Shown piece by piece: positions 44,229 to 55,443 of a stretch of DNA of 64,000 bases (its first letter is position 1; each line of letters opens with the position of its first letter). Where the stretch lies: NCBI GenBank assembly GCA_041694255.1, contig JASMTN010000010.1, positions 1-64,000 on the forward strand, given 5' to 3'. The position numbers and the translations under genes were made by a program. The notes below the pieces were generated by a model, which worked only from the letters and a program-made list of their open reading frames with translations, was not told the DNA's origin and searched no databases. This DNA comes from S009-33 sp041694255 (GTDB taxonomy: Bacteria; Patescibacteriota; Gracilibacteria; Absconditabacterales; Absconditicoccaceae).

Positions 44229-45449
44229 ATGAAAGAGAAAATCAAAGTTGTAATTGCTGATGTAGTTGATTCAAGGTTTCCAAAAGATAAGATGGAAAAT
44301 AGACTTTTAGAGTTAGAAAATCTTGTAAAAACTTACTGATGAGTTGTAATAGTTAAAAAAATACAAAAAAGATGAAAACCAGATTATAAAACTTTTATAG
44401 GTTGATGAAAACTAGAAGAAGTAAAACAAGTTATGAGTACTTCATGAGCTGATGTTCTTATACTTTGAAATATACTTAAACCTTACCAAATATATAATCT
44501 GAATGAAGAACTTAAAGATATAAAAGCAAAAGCTTGGGATAGAGTTGATTTGATACTGAAAATATTTACTTTACATGCAAAATCTCCTGAAAGTAAATTA
44601 CAGATAGAACTTGCAAGTATCAAACATATGTGACCAAGGATTTTTTGAATGTGAATGGAACTTTCAAGACAGTGATGATGAATATGAACAAAGTGAATTT
44701 GAGAAACAAACACTGAGATAATGAAAAGACATCTTAGAAAAAAAGTGCAACAGATAGAGGAAAAACTTAAAAACTATGAAAAAGTTAGGGAACAACATAG
44801 AAAAGCAAGAGAAAAAAGAGGTTTAAATACTGTTTGAATTGTTTGATATACAAATGCTTGAAAATCAAGTTTATTGAATGCATCTACTTGAAAATGAGTA
44901 TTAGCAGAAGATAAACTTTTTGCTACACTTTGAACTTCTGTATGAGAACTTTTCTTATCTCCTTATGACCTTTGAATCAAAGATGTTAAGTGTGAATGGA
45001 AAAACTGCAAAAAAATACTTTTAAATGATACTATATGATTTATACAAGATCTACCACCTTCTTTGATAAGGGCATTTAAATCAACTTTAGAAGATAGTAT
45101 AGAATCTGATATCCTTTTTCATGTTATAGATATTTCTGACCCTTTTATAGAAGATAAGATAGACATTGTAAATAATATACTTGATGAGATATGAGCTAAA
45201 CAAGAAAGAGTCTATATATTCAACAAAATTGATAACCTAAAAGATGAAGAATGAAAGATAAAAGGTGAAACAGAGGAAGAACAAGAAAATAATGAAGAAA
45301 AAATAAATATTACTAAAGAAAACTATAAAAAAGAAGTTAAAAAACTATTACCTGAAGATTTTAAAGAAAATGAAAATTACTTTTTTGTATCAACATATAC
45401 TAAAGAATGAATTAAAGATATAAAAAAATATTTATATGAGAAATTTTAA
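44229..45449 (+). CDS. hflX: Ribosome-associated GTPase HflX
   Basis: A 406-aa GTPase that can split ribosomes. The N-terminal HflX domain has FIGGGKLEEVKQVM and VDLILKIFTLHAKSPESKLQ. GMGMELSRQGGGIGTKGIGE is the glycine-rich linker, its glycines all TGA. G1 is VGIVGYTNAGKSSLLNA, G2/G3 are ATLGTSVG and LNDTIGFIQDLP, G4 is IFNKIDNL. An acidic insertion (GETEEEQENNEEKINITKEN) lies between G4 and the C-terminus. It ends two bases before rsuA. Confidence 0.95.
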
Positions 45450-45451
45450 TA

Positions 45452-46120
45452 ATGAAAGAAAGATTAGATAAATATATAAGTAACTTATGAATTGCTTCAA
45501 GAAGTGCAACTAGAAAATTTATAAGAGAATGATTTGCTCAAGTAAATAATAAAGATGTATTTAAATCAGATTTTAAAGTTACAGAATGAGATATAATCAA
45601 TTTTAATGGAGAAGAAATACCAGTTAAAAAAGATATAACTATACTTTTACACAAACCAGCTTGATATGTAAGTTCAGATATAGAAGATGGGCACCATCCT
45701 TCTTACAAAGAACTTTTAGAAGATTGTCCATACAGCAATTTAGTTAAGATAGCTTGAAGACTTGATGTAGATACTGAATGACTTTTAGTATTACTTTCAG
45801 ATGGTAAGAAAATACATCAGATCATATCTCCAAAGAAAGAAAAAGAAAAAAAATACTATGTAAAACTTTCAAAAGATATAAAAGAAGAATATATTAAAAG
45901 ATTAGAAAAATGAATAAAAATAGATGATTATACTACTTTACCTGCAAAGATAGAAATTATAGATGATAAAAAAATCTATATAAGTATCATAGAATGAAAA
46001 TTTCACCAGATAAAAAAGATGATGGAAGCAGTAGATAATAAAGTTTTGTATTTAAAAAGAGTAAGTGTATGAGATTATAAGCTTTGAGATTTGAAAAAAT
46101 GAGAATGGAAGTATGTTTAA
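45452..46120 (+). CDS. Pseudouridine synthase of the RsuA/RluB/E/F family
   Basis: A 222-aa enzyme. An S4 RNA-binding domain starts MKERLDKYISNLGIASRSAT. The catalytic domain has LLHKPAGYVSSDIED, then KIAGRLDVDTEGLLVLLSDG with the catalytic Asp in GRLD. KYYVKLSKDIKEEYIKRLEK and EGKFHQIKKMMEAVDNKVLY are typical of RsuA-like 16S or 23S rRNA pseudouridine synthases. It is co-transcribed with hflX and its stop overlaps the convergent 514-aa gene by four bases. Confidence 0.92.
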
Positions 46121-47661
46121 TTAATTTTGCTAAGATAGTTATATTTTTCTAATATAGTGTGCATCTTACTTTCAAGTCTTGTATGTGTATTTCAAACAAC
46201 ATTTGTGTGATGTTCTTCCTTATAAAGTTGTTTTATAGACCACTGATTTCAGTTAATTAATATATTTTCTAAATGAGCTTTAACTTCACTATTATTTCTA
46301 TTAAATATGTCACATAAAAATAAAATAGTTTGTTCTTCTGCTGATAATTGTATAGGTGTAAATTCTCCTCTATTTTCCCAAGCTTTTAATACCCAATCAG
46401 GATTTCATTTTTTTATTCAGAAAGAATTTGTATAATATTTACTAGTTCTTCTTAATGCAGTTTCAAATGATGAGTATGCACTTTTAAAATCACCGTTATT
46501 CCACTTGAATTGAAAATATCATTCTGCTCAAGAGTTATTAAAATTTTCTACATTATAACCATCTGATTCCATATCTATGAAAAACATCAAAAAAGATCTT
46601 AGGTTATTTAAGATTACTTCCTTATCTTTTATTTCTATTCATTTTGACTCTATAAGGTCTAATGCTACTTTTTCTACTTTATTAGTAAGATGAAAATTTT
46701 CTAAGAAATCAAGATAATTAAAATTTTTGTTCTCATTTTCCATTAATAGTAATAGTCTTTCTTTAGTTATTAATTGTTCTTTTAATAAAACATCTTTTAT
46801 ATACTTTATTTTAAGATCATCATAATCTTCAATATCAGTGCTTAATATTGATTTTATTCTTTTAATGTCTTTATCTTCAAAATTTCAATTAATAAGTAAT
46901 AATCAAAGATTTAATTTTTCTTTTTTGTTTTTTCTAATTTCTTCTTTTTGTTTTTCAATATTTCTTTTTGAAATTATATTTATTCTATAATCCAATATAT
47001 TTATGATTGTTGTTTTATTGCCTTTTATATTAAATTCTATTTGATTGTTAAATTCACTTTTTTTATCTATAAAATCTGACACTATATTGTATAATATATA
47101 ATTTAATTCTTTATCATCTAAAAGTAAATTTTTAAAACCATTTTTTTTAAAAAATTCATAGGCTTTTTCATAATTTTTATCTAAAAAATTAATATATTCT
47201 AATGTAAACTGGTCTATAAAATGTTTGATATTTTCTGTTTCATACAAAGACTCTATGTTAGTTTTTATATCTATATTTTGTTTTACTTTATCTCTAAAAA
47301 AATCAAACTTTTCTCTACCATTTTCCAAGTTATTTCCTATGTCTTCAAAATTATTTTCTCAGATAACAGAGTCTGTATATTCTTCAAATAATTTATTTAA
47401 GCTACTTTTAGTTTTGTCTCATAAAAGTTTTTTTTCTTCAAAATAATAATCATAAACTTCTTTAAGTTCTTCATGCTCTTGGATTTGATTTTCTAAAAAT
47501 AGTTGTTCTTTATATGTTAATTCATTTTTAGATAGTTTTTCTAATTTCTTATTTAAAAAATCTTTAGATTCTTCTAAACTTTGTGAGTCATCTATTTGTT
47601 TTTTTAATTCTTCCTTTGAGTTTTTATCTAATATATATCACATACCTTCTAAAGCTAACAT
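46117..47661 (-). CDS. Unknown 514-aa protein with C-terminal lysozyme-like (SLT) domain
   Basis: A long charged helical N-terminal region of about 380 residues has no recognised domain. It is followed by MESDGYNVENFNNSGAEGYF then QFKWNNGDFKSAYSSFETAL, which matches the lytic transglycosylase pattern ES-x-G...GAxGxFQF with Glu as catalytic acid. LSAEEQTILFLCDIFNRNNS fits the later helix. There is no signal peptide, so the enzyme may be released by another route, or the fold may be used for another purpose. A perfect TTGACA-16-TATAAT promoter precedes it. Confidence 0.65.
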
Positions 47662-47695
47662 TTTTCAAAAATTACCTTAAATAAATATTATAATT

Positions 47696-47723
47696 ATTAT
47701 AGTTTTAAATTGAAAAATGTCAA
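47696..47723 (-). promoter_or_regulatory. Perfect promoter for the 514-aa gene
   Basis: Minus strand: TTGACA (47718-47723), 16-base spacer, TATAAT (47696-47701), 34 bases before the ATG at 47661. Identical geometry to 30976-31003. Confidence 0.75.
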
Positions 47724-47806
47724 AAAATAAAATTATGTTTGATTTTCTTATTTGTATCCTTATATTTGAAATTGCTAATATTTTATAAATATAAAAAACT
47801 CATAAT

Positions 47807-48523
47807 ATGAATAATACTAAACCTAAAAGAGTTTTACTTAAGCTTTCTTGAGAAGCTCTTGCTGATAAACAAGGTTATTGAATAGATGTTGAGTTTTTAG
47901 ATAAATTAGCAAAAAAAGTTGTATATTTAAGTAAATATGCAAATATACAAGTAGTTATTGTTATTTGATGATGAAATATATTTAGATGAGTTGCATGAGC
48001 AGCTAGCTGAATAGATAGATGAACAGCCGACTATATGTGAATGTTAGCTACTATCATGAATGGTATGGCACTTTGAGATAGTATAGAAAAAAATTGAAAT
48101 GAAGTTAGAATTATGTCAGCAATTGAAATACCTAGAGTTTCTGAATGATTTATAAGAAGAAGAGCTATAAAGCATTTAGAGAAACAAAGAGTTGTAATAG
48201 CTGTAGCTTGAACATGAAATCCTTATTTTACAACTGATTCTGCAGCTGTTTTAAGAGCATTAGAATTAAATTGTGATTTTATGGTAAAGTGAACAAAAGT
48301 AGATTGAGTATATGATAAAGATCCTATAAAACATTCAGATGCAAAAAAGTATCATATATTATCTATTGATGAGGCATTAGAGAAATGACTTAGAGTACTT
48401 GATCAGTCAGCAATAGCACTTGCAAAAGATGAATGACTGGATATATTTGTAACTAAAATACAAGATATAGACCAAATATGAACCGAAGGTATAAAATGAA
48501 CAACAATTACTTCTAAAAAATAA
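47807..48523 (+). CDS. pyrH: UMP kinase
   Basis: A 238-aa amino acid kinase family enzyme phosphorylating UMP. KRVLLKLSGEALADKQGYGI is the phosphate-binding start. VVIVIGGGNIFRGVAGAAAG binds UMP and DYMGMLATIMNGMALGDSIE is the PyrH signature. AVAGTGNPYFTTDSAAVLRA and VKGTKVDGVYDKDP are canonical. Length is the normal 235-240 aa. It heads a plus-strand run pyrH-rny-trxB. Confidence 0.96.
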
Positions 48524-48554
48524 AGCTACTTTTTTAAAATTAAATCAATTGAAT

Positions 48555-50018
48555 ATGAATTGAATTATATCAAATTTTTGATGGTGATTTATATTCTTTC
48601 TAGTAATAATGTCCATTCTTTTAGGATGATTATTATGAAAGCTTATATATGATCACTACTTAGAAAAAAGATCTCAAGATCTTCAATCGAAAGTCGATAA
48701 AGCACAAGAAAAGTCAGAAAAAATAATTGAAAAAGCAAGAGAAAAGGCAGAATTAGAAACCTCTAGAATGTTAAACAAAACACAGGAAGAAACAGCCAAA
48801 ATGTTAGAAAAAATAAACAATCAAAAAGATGAGGTTTATAAAAAAGAAAATGAAGTTAATAAAATTATACAAGAACAATCTAAAAAATTAAATGAAATAT
48901 CTTGATTGTCTATTGATGAAGCTAAAGATATATTATTTAAAAATATAGAAGATGAATATAGCAAGGATTTATCATCCTATATAGAAAAAGTTAAAAAAGA
49001 TGCTAATGAAAATGCTAAAAAAGAAGCAAATGCACTTATAGCTAAGACAATATATCGTGTAAGTGTAGAAAATTCAAATAATTTCTTGGTAGAAACAGTT
49101 GATTTACCTTCAGAAGATTACAAATGAAAGATAATAGGTAGAGAGTGAAGAAATATTCAATTCTTTGAAAAAATAACATGAGTTGAGCTTTCTATGGATG
49201 ATACTCCAGAAGTTGTAAAAATTAGTAGTTTTGAACCAGAAAAAAGATTTATGGCAAAAATAACATTAGAAAAACTTATTAAAGATTGAAGGATAAATCC
49301 TGTATATATAGAAAAATTTTATAAAGAAACATCTTCAGAGTTAATAGATATACTAAAAACAATTTGAAAAGAAACATTGCTTGAGTTATGAATTCCAGTA
49401 ATGAATCCTACAATACTTGAATATATAGGTAGATTTGAATTAAGATATTCCTATGGCCAAAACCTTTTATGACATAGTAAAGAGGTGGCAACTATATCTG
49501 AATTATTGGCAAATGAACTTTGATATGACGGCTTGTTAGCAAAAAAAGCTTGATTATTGCATGATATATGAAAGATAGATGTAAGTTCTTGAGAGTCTCA
49601 TGCAAAAGTATGAGCTGATATACTTAGACAAAATAATATGGATGAAATCATAGTGAATGCAGCAGAATCTCATCACTTTGAAGTTAAACAAATACATCCT
49701 ATTTCTTGGATAGTAACAGCTGCTGATGCTATATCAGCTTGAAGAGAATGAGTAAGGCACAATAGTAAAGAAAAATATGTAGAAAGAATAAAATCACTTG
49801 AAAATCTTGTATTAAACATAGAAGGCATTAAAAAAGCTTATATAATGCAAGCTTGAAGAGAAATATGGGCTTTTATAGATGAAAATATAGTATCTGATCT
49901 TGAAGTTCATAAGTTAAATAAAGAGATAAAGAATAAGATAGAACAAAACTTAGATTATCCTTGAATTATTAAAATTGTAAGCATAAGAGAAAATAAAACT
50001 ATAGAATATGCTTGATAA
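48555..50018 (+). CDS. rny: Ribonuclease Y
   Basis: A 487-aa membrane-anchored endoribonuclease. A transmembrane segment near residues 11-30 (FIFFLVIMSILLGGLLGKLI) is followed by a coiled coil (KAREKAELETSRMLNKTQEE). The KH domain has DYKGKIIGREGRNIQFFEKI (GxxG as IGREGRN). The HD domain has LLGHSKEVATISELLANELG and KAGLLHDIGKIDVSSGESHA with the HD metal pair. It probably sets mRNA turnover. The first five codons include TGA glycine, supporting code 25 from the start. Confidence 0.95.
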
Positions 50019-50075
50019 TTAATTTAAAAATGATAACCTAGTTATTAATAATTTAATCTTTAAATATAATTAATT

Positions 50076-51011
50076 ATGATAGAAAAAACAGTAATAATAT
50101 GAACAGGTTGAGCTGGTTTTACAGCAGGTATATATGCTTGAAGATATGCACTAAATCCGGTTATTATATGAGCAAATGAATGATGAATGATAAATGAAAA
50201 TCCAGTTGTAGAAAACTTCCCTTGATATAAAGATCCTACTTCTTGATTTGAAATAATGCAGGATATAAAAAAACAAGCAGAACTTTATGGTGCAAAACAA
50301 ATAACAGACACAGTTAAAGAAATAAACCCTATAGATAAGGATGATTTTTCTAAGTGATATAATATATCAACAAATTTTAATTGAGATATAAAAACTAAGT
50401 CCTTAATTCTTGCAATATGAACAGAGAAAAATAAATTAAATTTAAAGTGAGAGGATGAATTTTTTGGTAAATGAGTTTCTTATTGTGCAACTTGTGATGG
50501 TTTTTTCTTCAGATGAAAAACAACAGCAGTTGTTTGATGATGAGACACTGCATTTATAGAAGCATTATATCTAGCAAACATATGTGAAAAAGTTTATATT
50601 ATACATAGAAGAGATACATTTAGAGCTGAGCCTATACGGATAGAAAAAGCAAAGAAAAATGAAAAAATAGAATTTATAACAAATGCCAACACTGAAGAAG
50701 TATATTGAAATGGCAAAGTTGAATGAATTAAAATAAATAAAAACTGAGACATTATAGACAAAAAGATAGATGGTTTTTTCATAGCAATATGAATGACTCC
50801 AAATAAAGTAGAGTGACTTGATAAATATATTGAAAGAGATGAAAAGTGATATATTAAAGTAAATTGATGTACATCAACTAATCTACCTTGAGTTTTTGCA
50901 GCATGAGATTGTACAACTTGAAACTGTTGATTTAGACAGCTTATAACTGCCTGTTGAGAATGAGCAGTTGCAGCAGAAAATGCTTTTAAATATATTAGTA
51001 AAAATGAATAA
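50076..51011 (+). CDS. trxB: Thioredoxin reductase
   Basis: A 311-aa FAD/NADPH disulfide reductase. The FAD site is KTVIIGTGGAGFTAGIYAGR, the redox motif is VSYCATCDGFFFRGK (CxxC, residues about 136-139), the NADPH site is AVVGGGDTAFIEALYLA, and the FAD C-terminus is GVFAAGDCTTGNCGFRQLIT. EGGMINENPVVENFPGYK is family-typical. The stop overlaps the next gene's ATG (TAATG). Confidence 0.95.
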
Positions 51012-51439
51012 TGGATATTATTTATAATATTTTATTTTTTTTAATATGATTAATTTTTTGATGAATTATTATCTACTTATGGGATAATAATAGATATTGA
51101 AATAAAGAAAAAATAGATAAGTGTATAAAAGAAAGAAAAAAATTTGAACAAAATAATGTTTTGTTAGAAAATGAAAATGATGAGTTACAAATAGAAATTG
51201 ATCAATTATCAAAAGAACTTGAGCATTCCAAAAGAGAAATAGCTGAAAAAAATAAATATTTATCAGAAGATAAGGTTGTAATAGAAAGGCTTGCACAAAT
51301 TAAAGAACTTTCAAATAAAATATCTGATATACTTCTTGATTATGATAAAAATACAATAAACCAACTTTTAAAAGAATATAGAAAATGAGATATAAACAAA
51401 GAAGATGATGAAAATAATGAAAAAAAAATATGATGGTAA
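51011..51439 (+). CDS. Small membrane-anchored coiled-coil protein
   Basis: A 142-aa protein coupled to trxB by a TAATG overlap. One N-terminal membrane helix (NILFFLIGLIFGGIIIYLW) is followed by a coiled coil with heptads (LLENENDELQIEIDQLSKEL) to about residue 110 and a short acidic tail. No family recognised. Because of the coupling it may act with TrxB at the membrane, or be a simple operon passenger. Confidence 0.65.
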
Positions 51440-51443
51440 TAAT

Positions 51444-51494
51444 AAATTGCAAGTTATGACATAAAAAAATAAAAAATGTTATAACTTGCAATTT
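51444..51494 (+). repeat. 18-bp inverted repeat hairpin (dispersed TTGCAAGTT family)
   Basis: AAATTGCAAGTTATGACA (51444-51461) and TGTTATAACTTGC... (51477-51494) pair over 18 positions with one mismatch, loop 15 bases. It starts five bases after the coiled-coil gene and probably folds in the RNA, where it may terminate or protect it. It belongs to the TTGCAAGTTA/ACTTGTAA dispersed family. Confidence 0.75.
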
Positions 51495-51527
51495 TTAGGT
51501 TAATATTTTTAACTTGTAATCTATATT

Positions 51528-52493
51528 ATGTGAACAATACTTACTTGAATTAAACCTTCTGCAAATCAAATACATTTATGAAATTATTTTTGAGCTATAA
51601 AGCAACTTTTAGAACTACAAAAAGAAAATAACATTTTTCTAATGATAGCTAATTTACATGCTTTTACTACTGTACATGAAAAATGAATGATTTCACAATC
51701 TGCTTTAAAACAAGCAAAAATATACCTTGCATGTTGATTAGATCTTAATAAAGTTACACTTTTTAGACAACATAAAGTATCTGCACATGCTGAGCTTAAC
51801 TGGATATTAAGTTGTATAACTCCTTTTGGAACTTTAAGAAGAATGCATGCTTTTAAAGATGCTATAGCAAGATGAGAACAAGAAAAAATCTCTGCTTGAG
51901 TTTTTAACTATCCTACTTTAATGGCATCTGATATACTTTTATATAATCCAGATTATGTTCCAGTTTGATGAGACCAAAAACAACATGTTGAGTATGCAAA
52001 AGATATTGCTGAAAAGTTTAACTATCTTTTTTGAGAAACTATAAATATACCTGAAGAAATGATAAATAAAAAAGTTTCTAAAGTTCCTTGAATAGATGGT
52101 AGAAAGATGAGTAAATCTTACAATAATTATATCTGAATACTTGATGATGAAAAAACTATTTTAAAAGCTACAAAAAAAGTTGTTTCTGATAGTATACCTC
52201 TTTGAACTCCAAAAAATCCTGATGAATGTAATGTATATAATATATTAAAATTATTTTTAGATGAAAAAGAAGATGAAAACATAAGAAAAAAGTATGAAAC
52301 TTGAGATTTTTCTTTTAAAGATATGAAAGTATTGTTATATGAAAAAATAATAAATTTTGTTGAACCTATACAAAAAAAATATAATAATATAACAGATGAA
52401 GAAGTAGAAAAAATACTTATTGAAAATGAAAAAAAAGCAAATAAAATAGCAAATGAAAATATACAAAAAATATATAATGCTATATGAATGTAA
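51528..52493 (+). CDS. trpS: Tryptophanyl-tRNA synthetase
   Basis: A 321-aa class I synthetase. MGTILTGIKPSANQIHLGNY carries the HIGH motif as HLGN with TGA glycines. MASDILLYNPDYVPVGGDQK is the tryptophan pocket signature and PGIDGRKMSKSYNNYIGILD carries KMSKS. Length is typical of bacterial TrpRS (320-340). The second codon is TGA (Gly), so the correct start is only visible under code 25. Confidence 0.96.
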
Positions 52494-52501
52494 ATAATAT
52501 T

Positions 52502-52524
52502 AACAAGTTGAAAGTAGCAAGTTT
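52502..52524. repeat. Dispersed element between trpS and the next gene
   Basis: AACAAGTTGAAAGTAGCAAG plus TTT, eight bases after the trpS stop, an inverted relative of ACTTGCTACTTGTAA. It is similar to the element that follows the next gene (53268-53330). Confidence 0.55.
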
Positions 52525-52544
52525 AAATTTTAACCTTTATTATT

Positions 52545-53267
52545 ATGAAAGTTTTTCTTAAAGTTCTTGTGTTTTCTATAATTATTATATGATGATTATA
52601 TTTTTTTGCACCAAACTTATTTAAAAATTATATAGATTTTTCATCTAAAGAAATAGATATTAATGAGTATACACTTACTCCTGAACCTGGAAAATTATAC
52701 TTATTAAATCTTAAAATACTAAACTCAAAAAAATATGATTTTAATACTATAAAATGAGGTACTCAACTTTATTTTGATGCTATAGAAGTTTTTAATACAA
52801 ATATAATTAATTTACTTGATAATGAAAACTCAGATAAAAAAATCATACTCAATACTCATATAAAACAACTTGAACAAATACAAAAAAAATTATCAAGTAG
52901 TATAAATAGTTTGAACAATACATATAAAAAAGAACAAAATAAAGCTCAAGAATACCTTGAACTAAAAAATTATTGAGATAGTAAATTTAATGATGGTTTT
53001 GCAACAAGAGATGCTAATTTGGTTGTTGAAGGTATGGAACAATCTTATGCAAATTGACCTATATATACAGAACATAGAATACTTTCAAATGCTGGTAAAG
53101 TGCTTATATCTAAATTAGAGAACATTAAAAGTCTAGTAGATGCTAAACTAATTTTGTTACAAAATAATTCTGACACAATAGTTGATAACTATGATATTAT
53201 AAAATGAAATATATTATGAAAATTAACAGATCTTAAACAAAGATTAGAATTAAATAGATACAATTAA
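52545..53267 (+). CDS. Secreted or membrane-anchored protein of unknown function
   Basis: A 240-aa protein. An N-terminal hydrophobic helix (VFLKVLVFSIIIIGGLYFFA) could be a signal anchor. The rest is predicted outside the cell: helical, with LNTHIKQLEQIQKKLSSSIN and a region near residues 140-175 of mixed structure. No known domain. It lies between trpS and the tRNA-Arg-argS pair and may share their transcript. Confidence 0.65.
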
Positions 53268-53330
53268 AGTAGCAAGCAATTAGTAGCTTGAAAAAATATG
53301 AAATTGTAACTTTAAACTTGCTACTTGTGA
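53268..53330. repeat. Inverted copies of the dispersed AGTAGCAAG element
   Basis: AGTAGCAAG (53268-53276) and CTTGCTACT (53318-53326) are exact inverted copies separated by 41 bases, just before the tRNA gene. A hairpin could form ahead of tRNA-Arg, possibly marking a processing or termination site. Confidence 0.6.
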
Positions 53331-53337
53331 CTATCAT

Positions 53338-53411
53338 GAGCTTGTAGCTTAACTGGATAAAGCCTCACCCTGCGAAGGTGATAATTGTGGGTTCAAATCC
53401 CACCAAGCTCA
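53338..53411 (+). tRNA. tRNA-Arg (anticodon GCG)
   Basis: A 74-nt cloverleaf: acceptor GAGCTTG/CAAGCTC, D arm with AGCTTAACTGGATAAAGC, anticodon stem TCACC/GGTGA with loop CTGCGAA (anticodon GCG), T arm GTGGG-TTCAAAT-CCCAC, discriminator A. CCA is not encoded. GCG reads CGC and CGU codons; most bacteria use ACG with inosine for this box. It lies 36 bases before argS, the gene of its own synthetase. Confidence 0.93.
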
Positions 53412-53447
53412 AATTACATTATATATTTAAAATAAAAATATTATTAA

Positions 53448-55418
53448 ATGAAAGATAAGATTGTACAAATTCTTAAAAAAATATTAGATATAAAGGAAAA
53501 TATAATAGAAGAAAAAATTGAAGTACCTCCTAAAAAAGAAATGTGAGATTTTGCATTTCCAACTTTTTTTCTTGCTAAAGAACTTAGAAAAAATCCAAAT
53601 ATAATTGCTCAAGAACTTATAGAAAAGATTGAAAAAGAAAATAATTGATTGTTTGAAAAAATAGACCAAGCTTGACCTTATATAAACTTTTTCTTATCAA
53701 AAAATATATACAATGAGACATTTAAAAGTATATATAAAAAGGAAGTAAAAGAAAAACATAATCAAAAAATTATAATAGATTATATAGGTGCAAATGTATG
53801 AAAACCACTTCATATATGACATATGTGTACTCCAAATCTATGACAAGCTATCATAAATACATATAAAAAACTTTGATATGATGTTAGATGAGACTCACAT
53901 ATATGAGATTGGTGAATTATATTTTGAAAACTTATAGTTGCTTATCAGCATTTTTGAAATGAACAAAAACTTAAAGAAGATGCAGTTGAACACTTATTTC
54001 AACTTTATGTAAAAATTACAAGTATTATAGAAACTTCTCAAAAAATCCAAACTTTATGGGAACATATATATTATATCTTATGAGATGATGATGAAAAGGT
54101 TGAAGAAATTTTTATAAAAGCAAATTGACAATTTAAGGTATTAGATAATGTTAAATATGAATGAAAAAATCATGTAATACCATGAAATAATTCTATAGAA
54201 GATATATATAATGCATTATTATATATTAAAAATAATAATATAATACAAGATACTTTTTATTTAGATCAAATAGACAATATAAATAAAGATTTTGTATATA
54301 ATATAACAGATACTAATATACATAGTGCTTTTTATGATCTTTCTTCTTGAGATGAAAAATATATATCTTATTGGAAATTATTCACAAAAGAAAGTATAGA
54401 AGCTATGCAAAAGCAGTTAGATAAAATAAATGTAAAACCAGATTATAATATATGAGAAAGTTTCTATGAATGATTAAACTTACCAAAACTTGAAAACTAC
54501 CCTGACCTTAAACATAGTATGAAAGATATTGTCCAAGAACTTATAGAAAAAAACATAGCAACAAAAAATGAAGATGGTTCAGTGTGAGTTGAATTTGAAA
54601 ATCTACCTTCTTGTATACTTGCAAAAAGAAATGGAACTCATGGTTATCTTGCTTCTGATTTAGCTTGAATCAAATATAGAGTTGAAGAATTTAAAGCTGA
54701 TAAGATAATCTATTTTGTAGATGTAAGACAAAAACTTCACTTACAACAAGCATTTACTATTGCAAAGAAAGCTTGATGGGTAGATAATACAGAACTTGTA
54801 CATGCAAGCAATGGTTTTGTAAAACTTGAAGATGGTGCTATGAGTACAAGAAAATGAAAGATTATAAAACTTGATAAACTACTTGATACTGCTATAGAAT
54901 ATGCTCAAAATATATTAAAAGAAAAATGAAAAGAAGATAAAAAACTTGCAGAAATCATATGAATATGAGCTATCAAATATGAATATCTAAGAAAAAATAG
55001 AGAGTTAGATATAACTTTTAAATGGGATGAATTTATGACTTTTGAGTGAAACTCTGCTCCTTATATAATGTACACTTACACAAGATGAAAAAGCATATTA
55101 GAAAAATCATTATTTGACATTAAACAAAAAATAAATATATTTAATTTTACAGAAAAAGAAGAATTTGAACTAATCAAAAAGTTATGAGATTATAAAAATA
55201 TATTGCATAAAACAATATATGAAAACTACCCTCACATACTTGCAAACTATATTTATGAACTTACAAAAATATTTAATAGTTTCTATGCAAATATAGATGT
55301 TCTATGAGAAAATAATGAGCAAAGAAAAACTTCAAAACTTGCACTTATAGAACAAACAGTAGAAACCATAAAGGATTGATTCAATATTCTTGGTATAAAT
55401 GTACCTGAAAAAATGTAA
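53448..55418 (+). CDS. argS: Arginyl-tRNA synthetase
   Basis: A 656-aa class I synthetase. The N-terminal Arg-S domain begins MKDKIVQILKKILDIKENII. DYIGANVGKPLHIGHMCTPN holds the HIGH motif (about residues 122-125) with both Gly as TGA. DSHIGDWGIIFGKLIVAYQH and THGYLASDLAGIKYRV are canonical. STRKGKIIKLDKLLD is the KMSKS-equivalent. The DALR anticodon domain ends ETVKDGFNILGI-like residues. It follows the tRNA-Arg gene directly. Confidence 0.96.
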
Positions 55419-55443
55419 ATTTATTATATAAAAAATATTAAAA

